Assembly (NCBI GenBank): GCA_905221605.1
Contig: CAJNDS010002496.1
Span: 27,501-91,500 of the forward strand
DNA: 64,000 nucleotides
Direction: 5' to 3'
Source of the DNA: Symbiodinium natans
Taxonomy: Eukaryota > Sar > Dinophyceae > Suessiales > Symbiodiniaceae
The notes beneath the pieces are model-generated. The model had not been told where the DNA came from and searched no databases. It saw nothing but the letters and a program-made list of their open reading frames with translations. Below, one piece after another: positions 12,558-24,789 of this stretch; positions within the stretch are counted from its first letter, which is position 1, and each line of letters begins with the position of its first letter. Both the position numbers and the translations under genes were made by a program.

Positions 12558-12800
12558 GTTGTGATCCGACAAGCCTGCAACCCGAATTCCAACCTGATAT
12601 TCACTGCTGCGATCTGCACAGCCACGGTGTGCAACCCAAGGCAAGCTCTCCACTGTGGGTTTCAAAGAGCCAGCTGACCAAACCAGGCAGAGGTGCGGAC
12701 CCAGCAGACGGGCAATCTCACACACGTAGGCAGCGTACTCCGGGGGCAACACAACCCGGTTGGCCTGAGATCCACGGCACGGTAAGAGTTCACACCTCAA
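12558..12800 (-). CDS. Candidate exon, unknown protein
   Basis: Up to 81 codons with coding-like composition (ANRVVLPPEYAAYVCEIARL) ending in a good GTAGCA donor right after a Ser-Asp-His-Asn. The frame beyond the donor turns Trp/Pro-rich and is probably intron. The 5' limit is the open-frame limit. No family recognised. Confidence 0.45.
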
Positions 12801-13598
12801 GATGTTCTACGCTACTTTTAAGGTTCGCCCACCGGACTGGGCGTTCAGTGTTGCGACCGGAAGCCAAAAAGCCAGGGCCTGAATCCACCAACCCGTCAAA
12901 CCGCTACTCCCTTGGCATTAAGGGTGTGCGAAAGGTGGAACGTCGCAGCAAGACACCATTCTGCGCAGAAGCACCACTGACAGGGACCTCATGCGAAGCA
13001 GAACCTCTCAAATCCTTTCAAGAGCTGGTGCGTCTTGTTCTTGATGGCCACACAGCACACACATAGCATCAGCACAAAGCTTCCCGACGGTGTCGACCCA
13101 CAAGCCTGCCTAAATCTCGCCTGAGTATTCATGAGCATTCCTTGCAGCAATCTTGGGGCTACGAGCCGAGGCAATGGAGCGGAAGGTGAGCAGAAGAACC
13201 CTCACACCAAATGGATGGCCAAGTCTACCGCTTACAACGCGGAGCACGGGGTCAAAAAACTCCCCAACCCAAAGCCCCAAATGCCAAAGAGGAAGCCGAG
13301 ACCTCCCAAGTCAGAGGGAAATGTGGTTCCACCTTGCCTGCAGCCAGTAAATGTAGTCGAACCACTCTTGCACCTCGAATGGCTACGACGGGCCATTGGA
13401 AAATTATGAGGCCGCGGCTGGGCTTTTTGCTGGGTGCAACTTCAGTCCGAGGTTCATTGCAGGGTAGGAATTCTCTTCCCGAACGGATCATCTCGGACTG
13501 TCGGGTTCAGAAGTTCAGCAGGCAGTGGCTAGTCTGATAGCCTGATGATGAACTGCGATTGTAGACGCAGGCACAGAAAAGATCTGAGCTCCTGGCAG

Positions 13599-13918
13599 TG
13601 TACTCCGGAAGTGGCATGTACATGTGGGAATCAGCTCCATACCTTGTTGCCCATCTCAAGAAATTCAAAGAAGCATCGTGCGAAATCACAGAAGGAAAGC
13701 GCCCCACAGGGTGGCAGCTGGGGCTTGAACTGTGGCTCTCCACTGACTCCCTGGAGATAGGGTCACAATGGGTCACAGCATGGTTGCAGCATGTTGCAGA
13801 CACTTGGGCTTCTGAAGGGGCTATTTCGTGGGGCGGGGACACAGAGGCACATATTGAGAAGAACGAAGCATTACGCCGTAACAGGTATTCACTACAGCGA
13901 GGCACCCGAAAGCAGTAG
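13599..13918 (+). CDS. Candidate plus-strand terminal exon
   Basis: Starts after a polypyrimidine-poor but valid CTGGCAG acceptor and runs to a stop at 13918. The middle looks coding (ESAPYLVAHLKKFKEASCEI and a Trp-rich amphipathic stretch). The opposite strand also has a long open frame here (13507-14088), so strand choice is uncertain; the plus frame has the better residue balance. No family recognised. Confidence 0.3.
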
Positions 13919-14099
13919 GAGATAAAAGGCCCAGAAGAATGCAACAAAGACCATAGCTGTTCGATGAGGTGCCTCGCGAGACACGTGCTGATGCCACGCC
14001 AGATCCAGACCCTTTGCGCCGTGGCCTGAACCTCATGAACCCCTGAGGCCGCTGCCGTGAAATCGAACTCCGGCGCATTCGGGTTCAACCTCCAGCGTC

Positions 14100-15300
14100 T
14101 TGGTTGCTTAACTTAATGTTGCTGAATATCAACAACGACGATATTTACGCGTTCTGGGGGTAATGATTCCTGACAAACAGAGGAAGCTGCAGGGGATTGA
14201 ACCGAGGGACGTTCCTTCCCATACAAATCCAACTGAGTAAGTCGAATCCTCGAGTTTATGGCACTACGTGAGCTCCATGCACCCTGAAACACATCATGGG
14301 ACCAAGCCTGCTGTTAATGCCGTTAATCACCTTCCGGTTGAGGGCCATCGGCATGCCAGTAAAATGACGGCTGGCGGTTCTGGGTTCAAGTGCTGCGTAG
14401 CGTTTGAAGCTTAAGCCGTCGATTCATAGTGCCTGGTCCCTGACTCCTAAACAATTGCTGCGGCAACCAGATCAGCAAGAAGGCCCGCTGCGCGATCACA
14501 AGAGCTGTCGCTGAGCCAGCAGGCTACCCTTGAACCCCTAAACCCTTTCAAAGCCCTAAGCTGAGCTCCGAAGCTTGCAGGTCTCGCAGCTGCCACCCAC
14601 TGGATAGGCAACCTTCTCGTACCTTCGGCAAGGTATCGGGTGTAGAGCCATAGGGTTTGGGTTTAAGGTACCGTACACCCTGAAGGCTAACGCCAAACCC
14701 TACTTGGGACATCCAAGTTGCTTGCCTCCGGGCCCAATATCGGGTTGAGGATGTAGAGTATCTGTGGATATATCCAGCTTAACCATGACAACCACTACCG
14801 CGGAAACCCTCAAAACCCTAAACCCCAAAACCCTACGTGGAACTGCCCACGTACCTGCCAGCAAACCCTAAACCCTTCAAGACCTCGAGTCCTGGCCCAA
14901 GCACTCGCAGGAAGAGAAAACCATCAGGAAGAGCCGATGAAGCCTTTAGGGCTGGGCCCAGGCCGCTTGAGGAAGCGTATTCCATTCAATTCCCCTGCTT
15001 ATGCTAAGCCGCGGACACCGGCTCATCCTCGGCTCAGGTTTCAGGGTTTAGGGTTGATGGGGGGGGGGGGGGGGAAGGCCCTGGAACTTGTTTAGGGTCA
15101 TCATAGGGACTGGGGCTCATAGAACTTGAAGATTACTTCAGAACATCAACTCAGGGTTCCAGGGTTTTAGGGCTTTAGGGTTCGAGAGCTCGAAGGTTTT
15201 AAGGTTTGAGGGTTCCCTAAACCCCGGTAAACCCCAAACCCGCAAACCCCCTAGACCCCCCTACACTCCTATAATGGCCCCTATACCCTCAAATATCCTT
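14100..15300. repeat. Gene-poor segment with degenerate telomere-type repeats
   Basis: No open frame of note. Scattered CCCTAAA and TTTAGGG units in both orientations occur at 14530-14560, 14648-14700, 14808-14880, 15040-15056 and 15160-15245, interleaved with unrelated sequence, plus a run of 16 G at 15059-15074. The mixed orientation argues against a simple eroded telomere and for repeated insertion or fusion events. Confidence 0.65.
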
Positions 15301-15633
15301 GCCGCAATACATCCACTCTGAGCCAAGCGCAGCATAATGAGTCTCCAGGCGGCCCTTGCATGAAGGTCATTGCTCTCGTGCTTACGGGTTGGTACGTGCA
15401 GCGCCTCACTTAATGATTCAGCTCAGAAACAACCAAGATCAAAACATCCTGGAGTTCATTTTGCCTAGCTTTGTACCGCGACAAAGGGGTACTCAGGTGT
15501 ATGAGCACGAGGCCAGGAAGCATCGCTGGAACATCTTGCTTTTGCTGCTTAATGCTGCTTGCTTTGTGGCTAACTCGTGTGGTTAGTGTTGAGTAATACA
15601 ACGAACACGGACGTCCCTGTTTCAGCGAAACCT

Positions 15634-15871
15634 TCAGCTGGACGGCGGTGCTAAGCGCTCGACGTCGCACGAGCACTCTCTCTTCCGGGATCCCTGTTCA
15701 AAGCTACAGTGACGCTTGCATAACAGCTTGCATGGGCCATCTTTGCATATCGTGCACGTGGGATGCAGAAGCGAAGCCATCCGGCCGGTGCTACAGCTGC
15801 CTGAAACCCAGCAGTAACTGCACGTCACCTCTACTTCCGGGTAGTCCTCCTTCAGTTCCAAGAAAGTCTTC
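15634..15871 (-). CDS. Cys-rich terminal exon, possible zinc-binding protein
   Basis: Starts after a TGGCAG acceptor and runs to a stop at 15634. The first part is acidic (KTFLELKEDYPEVEV), followed by a cluster of cysteines: a CSYC pair, CTIC, then further Cys and CKRHC within about 40 residues. The spacing of CxxC pairs fits a structural zinc site, but it does not match a family I can name. A GTAGAG within the exon could be an alternative donor, in which case the Cys part would be intron; the density of CxxC pairs argues against that. Confidence 0.4.
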
Positions 15872-15957
15872 CTGCCACATGGTATTGTAGACGTAAGCCC
15901 CATTTCCGTGAGAATGAACAGGCCACACAAAGTATGCAACGTTGGAACAGGCGGTCT

Positions 15958-16018
15958 AGCCAGCAGAAGCAAGCAGAAGCAAGCAGAAGCAAGCAGAAGC
16001 AAGCAGAAGCAAGCAGAA
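15958..16018. repeat. 10-bp tandem repeat AGCAGAAGCA
   Basis: Five to six head-to-tail copies of AGCAGAAGCA. On the minus strand it gives a Leu/Ala/Cys repeat that mimics a signal peptide; this is treated as repeat, not protein. Confidence 0.9.
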
Positions 16019-16039
16019 CAGCTGCTCCAGATGTCCTAA

Positions 16040-17690
16040 CTCCAAGCATGGCCCAGCCTTACAAAGGTGTTCTCCATCAGCGTAACCTCTCGGCACATCA
16101 AGCCAAAGCCCAAACCCCCTTCCAGCAATACGACGAAACGCCACGTAACCACAAAGTACAAGTTGCTACTTGGCTGCACTCTCTTTATGATCACGCAGTC
16201 CAACCCCACACGCACCGACAACAAAAGCATCAAAAGCAATGCAGCCACTCGACACCAACCCCAATCCCGCATAACCCTGCAAGGCAACCCAGACCCCAGC
16301 CCTAACAAGTCTTATCGCCAGATGGATGAGTCCCAGAAGCTACCTCTATTACCTCTCCCGGATGAACATGCGGCTGAGTGGCAGATCGCCGGACGGAGTA
16401 ATCCCAGAAGCTAGTGCTCGAGGATGAAAAAAGCGGCTGAGTGTGGACGCAATTAAGACCCCCTAGCCAGAGCATGAGACAAAAGAGGCATGTGAGAGGC
16501 ATGTGAGAGGCATGTGAGAGGCATGTGAAGCATGCGTTCACGGCTTGGCAAATCGGAGGTGTGGACCCTCCGTCAGCTTTGCACCTCGTCGTGGCCATTT
16601 TCCCATGCAGTCCGAGAAAGCTGTCCGCCAGCGGATTGCAAGATGAATTCAAACGTGCATACGAATTACAAGTCACTAATCATTAGTTTCTGATTGCTAT
16701 TTGCAAAGTACTAAATGCTACGTGCTACGCGCGAAGTACGAAGTTCTAAATACTGCTTGCGAACTACTGAACTTCCAGTTACGCATTGCTAGCTACTAAA
16801 TATTTTTTTGCTCAAGAAAATGCACTAGTGAGTCCTACGACCTTCGAAGCATCTCACTTCTGCACTAGAGCGGCCGGCCTGGCATCTTCGAGTTGACCTC
16901 ATGAGGGCTCTGGTGCTTGCGAAGTGTAGGGTTCTGGTGCAAACTTAGAGTTTGGTCCAGCCTCACAAACGTGTTTTCCATCAGCGCTGGAGGAAAGCCA
17001 CGAGAACCTCCGGCTGACAGAAACTGACAGGGCAACGCAAGCAACAACGAACCGGGTGCTGAGTGACATGCCATTAACCCGCCAGCAGCAAGAGCAACAA
17101 TGCGAAACTCGATTGCAATGGCCCGCCATTGAAAGTGACAAAGTCCGGGAAAAGAGCTGTCGTGCTTCCAAATCTAGGCATGCCCCGTGCCAGGAAGCAA
17201 CCACACGAGGGCAAAAAAAGCCGTGCAACCATCCGCAACCTCTGCCTCTGGGCAAAGCACTTTGCAAACCAGCCAAAAACTCGAACCACCAACAACCACA
17301 ATGCCAAACAACCACAAAAAGCAACCACCCTAGAGAACCCTGCAAAGCAACCCCCACAACTCCAACCTCGGCAAGCCCGAAGAGTCGCCAAAGAGTCCCC
17401 CCAGCGGCAGTGGCAGAGAACGGCGTGCGAAAGCTTCGGCTTGAGGATGAAAAAAAGCAGCGGAGCGGTGGACGAATCCAAAAGACCCCAAGTCAGAACA
17501 TGACAGAAGAGGCATGTGAAGCAAGGGTGCAGTCACGAAGAAGTCCGAAAGCACGGCTTGGCAACTCGGAGGACCCTCAGTCAGCTTTGCACCTCGTCGT
17601 GGCCATTTTCCCTCGTAACCCTAGAAAGCTGTCCGAAAGCGAATTGTGAAATCATCTAAAACGCACCTACTCATTGCTAATTACTATACA
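16040..17690. repeat. Direct duplication of about 0.65-0.7 kb
   Basis: Two diverged copies in the same orientation: about 16040-16690 and about 16958-17690. Shared landmarks are AAAGGTGTTCTCCATCAGCG versus AAACGTGTTTTCCATCAGCG near the start, and CAGCTTTGCACCTCGTCGTG, exact in both, near the end (16575 and 17582). Copy 1 carries an 11-bp tandem array of GGCATGTGAGA (16490-16530) that is single in copy 2. Open frames across both copies are inconsistent, so I do not call genes. Parts of the unit appear again around 16860-16940 and 17730-17890, indicating a repeat family. Confidence 0.7.
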
Positions 17691-17699
17691 CTGGCAAGA

Positions 17700-18845
17700 T
17701 GACACTGGTAACTTCTACAAGGCATCTTCCTCTTGCAAGCCCGCCGCCCAGGTGTCTCCGAGTTGAAGTTTCTGGCGCAGGGGGCACAAAAATCCTTCAA
17801 CAGCTTTGCTTGGTTAGAGCATGGTAAGCAGCTGTGCAAAAGCTTGTAGCACCTTCGAAGCACCTACTCGTGTGGAGCTTGGCATCTTCTACCGCTACGT
17901 TACTTAACGACATGCGTGGTTTATGGACCCCCGCATGTACCCCCTTTTTTTGACCACAACGCCGCGACTCGCCCCGAAAGCCAAAAGTTGGCCTCACGTG
18001 AAGAGTCGTAAGACCCCCTTCACGATTACAATATACAAAGCAATCAAAGCAAGCCTGCGCCGAGGCAGCCACGCTGTCGCCCCACTTTAGCGGCCTCCTT
18101 GGAGTTTTAGAGCATTCCGAGCGCAGGTGTGAGACTGCCCAGCAAAAGTTCCCACAAACCAGCCGCGCTAACCCCATCCAGAATTACCTCACACAACCTC
18201 CCCACCATCTGAGCCCCACGCGAACGGCGGGGTTTTCACCGTCCCCTGCATGAAGGTCATTATGCTTATGTTACAGGCTCAAGGCGGCTCGTGCGTTTGG
18301 GTGCTATCGATTGCCAAGAAAACATCGTGGCTGGAGATATCTGGCTTGGGTCAAGTGCAGCTGGCGCACTCCTATGGCTGGAACATACCTCCCGACTGAA
18401 ACAAAAGCAGGGCCGCGAGTCACAACTGTACAAATTTGCATCAAGCTGCTATCTCCCCCGACGCAGGAAGGTGGCGCCTGTTGAGGCGCTCGTTCTGCTT
18501 CAGCCGCGCAGTCATGGAGCACGTGGAGGACTTACCTGTTGAAGCTGGGATGAGGTTCATCAGACTCAAGCTGAAGTGTCCACATCACCGGCCCAAAGCA
18601 CCCAGGGCAAGCAAGTGCCGGACTGCTTCGAAACGACACATACTGAAAACGGTGAGCATCAGCGTGCGGACCGTGTCGGGCCTGAATCTTGGTTCTCATG
18701 AGAATGGCTAAGGTAAGAGGGGCGCGCAGCGGCGGCGATACATCATGATCGCTGGAGTCTCACACCGGGTTGCGTTCTTCCCTGCCCAGAAGTTCTTGGA
18801 TGCTTGTTTGAGCCCGGTGAGCAGTGAATGGTGTTGCCGTGTGTG
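17700..18845. other. Stretch without a supported gene
   Basis: Short open frames only. The 15-mer TGCATGAAGGTCATT occurs both at 15357 and at 18248, again suggesting that the 15.3-18.3 kb region is built from copies of one repeat. Confidence 0.45.
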
Positions 18846-18965
18846 TTGGTTTGAAAGGGGCTGGCTGACAAGTATTTGGCAGTTCTGAAACTTTGCGAGC
18901 GTTGTCCTGCGTATTGGTTTGAAAGGGTTGGCTGACAAGTATTTGGCAGTTCTGAAACTTTCAAA
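18846..18965. repeat. 68-bp tandem duplication
   Basis: TTGGTTTGAAAGG begins at 18846 and again at 18914; the 68-bp unit includes TGGCTGACAAGTATTTGGCA and GTTCTGAAACTTT and is nearly identical in both copies. Confidence 0.85.
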
Positions 18966-19054
18966 GGGGAGTCCGACTCATGAGCATGACACTTAGCACA
19001 AGGGGAGGTTCAGTGCAACGGCATAAACATGAAAATTCGGAATTCGGCCTCAGG

Positions 19055-19160
19055 GTCTGGTGGAGGCGGAGGCGGCGGAGGAGCGCCTCCAGATGCCGCC
19101 AGCAGCCCACCACCACTACCACCCCCCCCCCCCCCCCCCCGCAGCCGCGCCGCCGCCGCC

Positions 19161-19192
<32 letters not shown>

Positions 19193-19880
19193 TGCTACTC
19201 TCCTACGCCCTACTCCTACTCCCTACCCCTACTCCTACTCCTACTACTCGCCCCCCTCCTACTCCTACTCCTACTCCTGCTCCTGCTCCTGCTCCTACAC
19301 CTACACCTACACCTACGCCTACACCTACACCTAAACCCACACCTCCTCCTCCTCCTCCTCCTCCTCCTCCCTCCTCCTCCTCCTCCTCCCTCCTCCTCCT
19401 CCTCCTCCTCCTCCTACTACTACTCTACTCCTACTCTACTCCTACTCCTACTACCCTACCTACTCCTACTCCTACTCCTACTCCTACTCCTACTCTACTC
19501 CTACTCCTAACTCTACTCCTACTCCTACTCCTACCTTACTCCTCCTACTCCTACTCCTACTCCTACTCCTACTCCTACTCCTACTCCTACTCCTACTCCT
19601 ACTCCTACTCCTACTCCTACTCCTACTCCTACTCCTACTCCTACTCCTACTCCTACTCCTACTTTCTCCTCCTGCTACTCCTACTGGGCAGTAGTAATGC
19701 TAATACCATTACTACTACGACGACGACAACCACAACAACGAATACAATAATTCTACTTCTGCTTGTGCTTGGACTAGTTGTAGTGGTGCTCGTGGTAGTG
19801 GTGGTGGCGGTAATGGTGGTGGTGGTAGTGGTAGTTGTGGTCATCGTCGTGGTGATACTAGTCATTCGTGGTGGCAGTAG
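19055..19880. repeat. Compound microsatellite block
   Basis: Successive simple repeats: GGA/GGC, a run of about 20 C (19122-19140), GCC and GAC triplets, a long CTCCTA/CTACTC hexamer array (about 19200-19680), then GAC/AAC and GTG/GTA triplets. It produces very long artefactual open frames of Pro, Leu, Ser-Tyr or Thr. The pyrimidine-only hexamer section is a mirror-symmetric candidate for triplex DNA. Confidence 0.95.
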
Positions 19881-20707
19881 CGGTAGTGGTAGCGGTGCCT
19901 TCCAGAACTTTGGAAGCTTGAACAGTGTGCCCCTGTTGCAAGATCCATGAAACATGATAAGCCTTCTGCGTGTCCGCGGGGAGGCGGTGGCGGAGGGGGT
20001 ACGAACCGCGGCACCCAGTGGAGAAGCAGAACGTCTCCATCCTTCCGCAGTGTGCCCACGGCCCACAACAACACGGCAGAGAATCGTTGCCATACCCCAC
20101 AAGACCCAACTCCTGTTAAGCTTCTGCCTGCGAGAAAAGGATGTTCAGAGCTAATTGCCCACTGGGTTCAGAGCACCCGTATTGCAGAATGGTGAGACTT
20201 TGAAGTGGCCTCGCATTCTGCTCTGAACCCCACAAGGCGGACACACGAATATGATTTCCTGTGACCATGTTTTCATGGCTGAGTATAGTGGACGATGGCT
20301 TGGGCAAAATCAAGCTTTTTCGTGGACAAGAGCATTAACGAACCCTCTCGCGCCATCGATCCTCGTCATCTTGCCTTGGGTCCTCCCGCGCGCGGGGATC
20401 CTGGCCCGGTCGGCCTCCACAGAATCCGAAACAACAAAGCTCCAGCATTGCTCTAACACATATCACAAACAGCAGACTGCTTTGTCAAGAACAGCAGAAT
20501 GCTTGACTTCACAGTTTGCTACTCCTGGCCTACTGGCCGACCGAAGTCAGTGCAGGGCGCGGGCGGCGCAGGCCTAGGTTGCCTTGGTGCCACGTAGCAT
20601 CACAGCTGGCCAGAATACAGGAGGAAAAAAAAGGGACACTAACACCTGAAGCCCAAAGCTGAGTTGATGGAGCAACGCAAACTCAATAGCACGGGGCCAC
20701 GCCAGGA

Positions 20708-20750
20708 ATACTCTGTGGGATACTCTGTGGGATACTCTGTGGGATACTCT
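20708..20750. repeat. 12-bp tandem repeat
   Basis: About 3.5 copies of ATACTCTGTGGG. On the minus strand it reads as a short Val-Ser-His-Arg repeat, not considered coding. Confidence 0.9.
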
Positions 20751-21009
20751 AGGCACCTGGATCCTTACGACATCTTCGACCCTCGTTGTATCTTCATAAC
20801 TCGATAAACTAACCCGCGTACCGTAAACCTGATCCATGGAACCGAAGGCTACGTGGGCTGAGGAGCAAGTCCAGCTCTTCATCCTCAACAGCTGCGCCGG
20901 CCAGGGGCTTGTAGCAGAACACCTAGGCCGAGGTCTTAGGCTTTGGGCCCTCAGGGGGGTCGAGGATGCTAAGGCTGACGAACATGCCGACGCATGGTGG
21001 AGAGAGGGT

Positions 21010-21278
21010 GGGGGGGGGGGGGGAAAATGGAGATGATTCAGTACGATGCCTCAATGCCTACACAAATCTGCCTAGCAAGGGCTTAGAGCACTTGTGACAG
21101 TTGTGGTGTGGGTCCACACCTTGCGCCCACCTCTGCTCGCAGACAAAGTGAAGGCTGGGCCAGCGGCTCTCCCGTGCAGGTCCTCGGCCCAGATGTGCGG
21201 ATCCATCTCCGGCTCCGCGGGCCGGCCTGGTTCCTGGCGTTTGGATTTCAGCTCGGAGCTTGCGCTTTTCTGATACGT

Positions 21279-21313
<35 letters not shown>

Positions 21314-21330
21314 TATATATATATATACAT
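21010..21330. repeat. Poly-G run and GATA/TA microsatellite
   Basis: A run of 14 G at 21010-21023, then at 21281-21326 eight GATA units passing into TA dinucleotides. The sequence between them holds no supported exon. Confidence 0.9.
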
Positions 21331-21984
21331 ACATGTAAAGAGATGTAAAGAGTACAACAAGCCCCTGCTATCCGGCATCCGCAAGAAGGACGCTCGATCT
21401 TCATATCTCCGAGCAACTCCAGCGCAGCTCGAATGCCGCCCAGTAGCTCTTGCCATGTCCACAAAGCAGGGGACGTGCTTTTCTGTGCCTGCTTGGAGTT
21501 TAGATGGGTTTACTAGTTTTTTTGTTCCCAGTCACTAGTGCTTTGGGCTCCTCACACCGAAACGGGGATGTAGTGGCACAGTGGCACAGTGGCAGGCGTC
21601 ATAAACGCCCGAAAGTCAAGATCCCATTAATCAACTGCTAGAACCTATGGCAGCTGAATGCAGCTGCGCTATCATTCAATCTTCTGCCCTGAACCGTTGT
21701 GCTGACAACTGGCGCTGCCTCTTGCTTTAAAGACGCGAAAGGCAGCTACAGATGCCATGCCGACGCAAATCAACGGACCGTTACGTATCTGCCCCCCGCC
21801 CCCCCCCCTCCCCCCAATGTAGTCACACTGCGAGCAGCTAGGGTTTAGGTTAAGCAAGGGAATGAGTGCCCAACAGAAGGCAAAACAACTGCAACAGCAG
21901 TTTGTAGCAGATGGCTGTGGGTTGGGGAGCCTTCACAAAAAAATAGAAAAGGGGCGACAAGACTCCACAGAAGCCAGTGCCTCC

Positions 21985-22105
21985 ACGCCTGTTTTCAGGG
22001 AGGTGCGAGAACAAAATCGCAAATAGAAAGAAGACCTCAACCCAAGCCTACTTCTGAGGGCGGTGCGAGAGCCAAATTGCGAAAATGAAGAAAACACCCG
22101 GGCGA
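21985..22105. repeat. Dispersed repeat, two adjacent copies
   Basis: Two diverged copies of a roughly 55-bp unit sharing GGTGCGAGAACAAAATCGCA / GGTGCGAGAGCCAAATTGCG followed by an AAGAAGACC-type segment. A third relative lies at 59038-59100 (GAGCGAGAACAAAAATGCAA then AAGAAGACCTC), 37 kb away. Probably a small non-coding transposon or a fragment of a larger one. Confidence 0.5.
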
Positions 22106-23879
22106 GAAGAGGGAGAGAGATGCTCAGGCGAGAGAAGTGGAATGGAAGACACAACAGCAGCAGGTGCTCTGTAAAATTGCACTGGCTATTGAACAGCAAG
22201 CAAAACAACTACAATTGCCACGCCCACATTCACTGCGTTTGAATACGAAAATGCGGGCTCATAGGTGTAATCAGTCTGGACTCTCTTCTTATTCTGCTAG
22301 TTTCCTTCTCTCTCCCTTCTCGCTACAGTATGTCTCAAAGTTGAGATGGGGGCCACGACAAGCTAGAGAGGCGGGGGAGGTGCACCGGGCAATTTGCATA
22401 TCAAATCTGCTCAGTGATCTGCAAGGACTGTCGAACAATAATCGAAGAAGAGCTGAGACAGGTGAGCGAAAGGATAATTGAATCCCAGGCGTCCCCTCTT
22501 CTTTTGTTTGCTACTCACCTTGTTCTTTTAGGGCATCAGCCGAGCGAAACCAGTCCGTACCTTCATGTTCCTCCACTTCTCTTGCTTGTATATCTGAAGC
22601 AAGCAACGGCCAAAAACATTTGCTTGTCAATCTGCCAAAGGCTCGCAGCAGTTTGGGAAGTCACTTAGGACTTAGGTGCTTGATGCATCGAGGTGCGCTT
22701 TGGTGACAAGATCAACTCCTCGAAGTCGTCCACCTCTTCGCTTGGGCCATCTGTCCTGGGCTTTGCCAGCCGCCATCGGGTGTGAAACGATAAAATCATG
22801 GTGCAGAAAGATCCACCTGACTATTGCTGAAAGGAGACACAGAACCCTAAGCTCACAACCTCCAAGGCCTAAACACACAACGCCGGCAACAGACGTAAAG
22901 GCAAAAGAGCCGATGCGAGTTGAGGCTCCTTCCCAACTGCCGGCCCATGTCCACAAGACTGGGCGCCCTGGGATGCAGCAGCTCCCGCTCCGCCTAGCGG
23001 CTAAGCGGGTTTGGGGATATTCACTCTGCGATGTGCTGCGACCGCTTGTTGCTTGTTTCCGAGTTTCGCGACGCTTTGGCAAGTCCCGCCTCCAGCGAGA
23101 GGAGAAGCACCTGACCAGCGAGCAGGGGAAGAAAAACGAAACCTGCATCGAATCGATGCTTCTCAGGCGCATCGCCCTCGACCTCTTCGTCCTCATTCAG
23201 TCTGACTTCGTCCCCTCAGCTCTTGGACTTGCAGCAGCTCTGCCGAACATCATGAAAAGCGTGCACAACATATTTACAGTTACTTTCTTCTGCTGGCCCA
23301 GCCGCGCCCCTGGGCTTGGCCGAAATCTGCTTCCGGCGCCCGTTCGTGGGTGACATGGAGGTCTGGAAGTGAGTAGGACAGGCCTGGGATGCAAAATGAT
23401 GCTGTCTCCTTCAGCCATCTCCTTGACATGCACCTAAAGGGATACGTTGCCTGAGCACTCCAAGCGCACTCCAAGAGCACTCCAAGCGGCGCAGGTTCGG
23501 CCACATGTGCCGCGCGTGCCGCGCCTCCAGCTCCTGCCTTCTGAGGGCATGGTCCTGGCTTCATGTGAGCGAATACGGAGACGGTCTTTGAACGACCCGT
23601 TTTTTGGCGCTTAGGGCTTCTGAGCACAAAACTTCGCCTCTCCTGCCAGTCGTCAAAGGCCAAGTTCCGGGCGAAGCTTGCAAGCCCCAAAGGTGCGTCC
23701 AGCTCTGGCCTTGGGTTGCTTGCAAGTGTACGTAGCTTTAGTACAGTCTGCCATAGTATGCCAAAGCCGCCCGCAGTATGCTTTGGGGTTCGGGAACGTT
23801 GGAGGGCTTTGCATGATTTTGCTTGGGTTTTGTGTCCCCAAAAAGTGTCTCAAAACAAAGGAATTCCAGTATGAGATGG

Positions 23880-24115
23880 TAAGAGGAGCTAGATCGGCGG
23901 AACCGCGTGACGCATCTGCTGTGGACCACGCTTTTTTCTCGAGGCTTGCTCGCATTTTGGACAGAAATCGCGCTATCGCCTGGGCGCGGGCGTCATCCTC
24001 AAAAGAAGCTGCAATCGTTTTTTGGACTTCGTCGCTCTTGGATGTCTTGGGCTTTCTAAACACGAAGCTGTCGTCGCTTTTGCTTACTTCTGCTCTTGGG
24101 GGATAATTCGAGCGC
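23880..24115 (-). CDS. Candidate exon, charged protein
   Basis: A minus-strand frame with strong coding character: KSDDSFVFRKPKTSKSDEVQ, then an acidic/basic helix (SFEDDARAQAIARFLSKMRA). The plus strand is also open here and looks less plausible. Limits are approximate, taken from where composition changes. No domain recognised. Confidence 0.4.
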
Positions 24116-24789
24116 CAACGGAGCTTGGAATGCTCTCCTTGTATTTTGGACGTGCTCCTGGACCATTGGAGTGCGCTTTCGGGTCCCCATGCATGGTCTC
24201 TCACTTTTTTGGGGATCAATACGCTGGCTTTACATGGTTTTGCATCTGCGGCCGGGTGACAAGTAGAAGCGCCAGATGTCACCGGCGGACCAGCTCCGCC
24301 GCAGCGGTGCTTTGGGCAGTGGTAGAATGATCCTCAGTGCAGAGACGACAAGCGACAGCTGCGGGGCACTGCGAAGCCTGCACTCTTGGGCTGGGCAATG
24401 CTGGGCGAGCATCGGCGCAGCGTGTCGTCGGCGCAATACGGCGTCTGCCTGAGGATCTATGGAAACGTATGGCAAAGTATAAAAAAGATGTATGGAAACC
24501 TGATACCTTCAAATCGATCAAGCATCTCTCTGCGCAGAACTGCATAGATATTCTCGAGGTCCCTAGAGGTCCCTACAGAGGCCCTGTCGCGCCTCGGTGT
24601 CGAGCAGGGGCCTGGAATCGGGGCGGAGCCGGAACATGGCATGTAGGTGCTCTGGAAGGCCGCTGCGCAGCGGCCGCCAGGGCAGGACCTCGGAGACATT
24701 TCGTGGTTCGAACCCTGCGGGCACTCTGGGACTGCGGCGTGCTACGTGAAATCCCTGCAATGTGACATCCCGGACTTGTCACTTAAGAC

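Noticed and set aside
19060-19950. A 296-codon plus-strand frame of Pro/Thr/Leu/Ser-Tyr repeats
   Set aside because: It is entirely produced by the CTCCTA and triplet microsatellites; no non-repetitive coding part of note.
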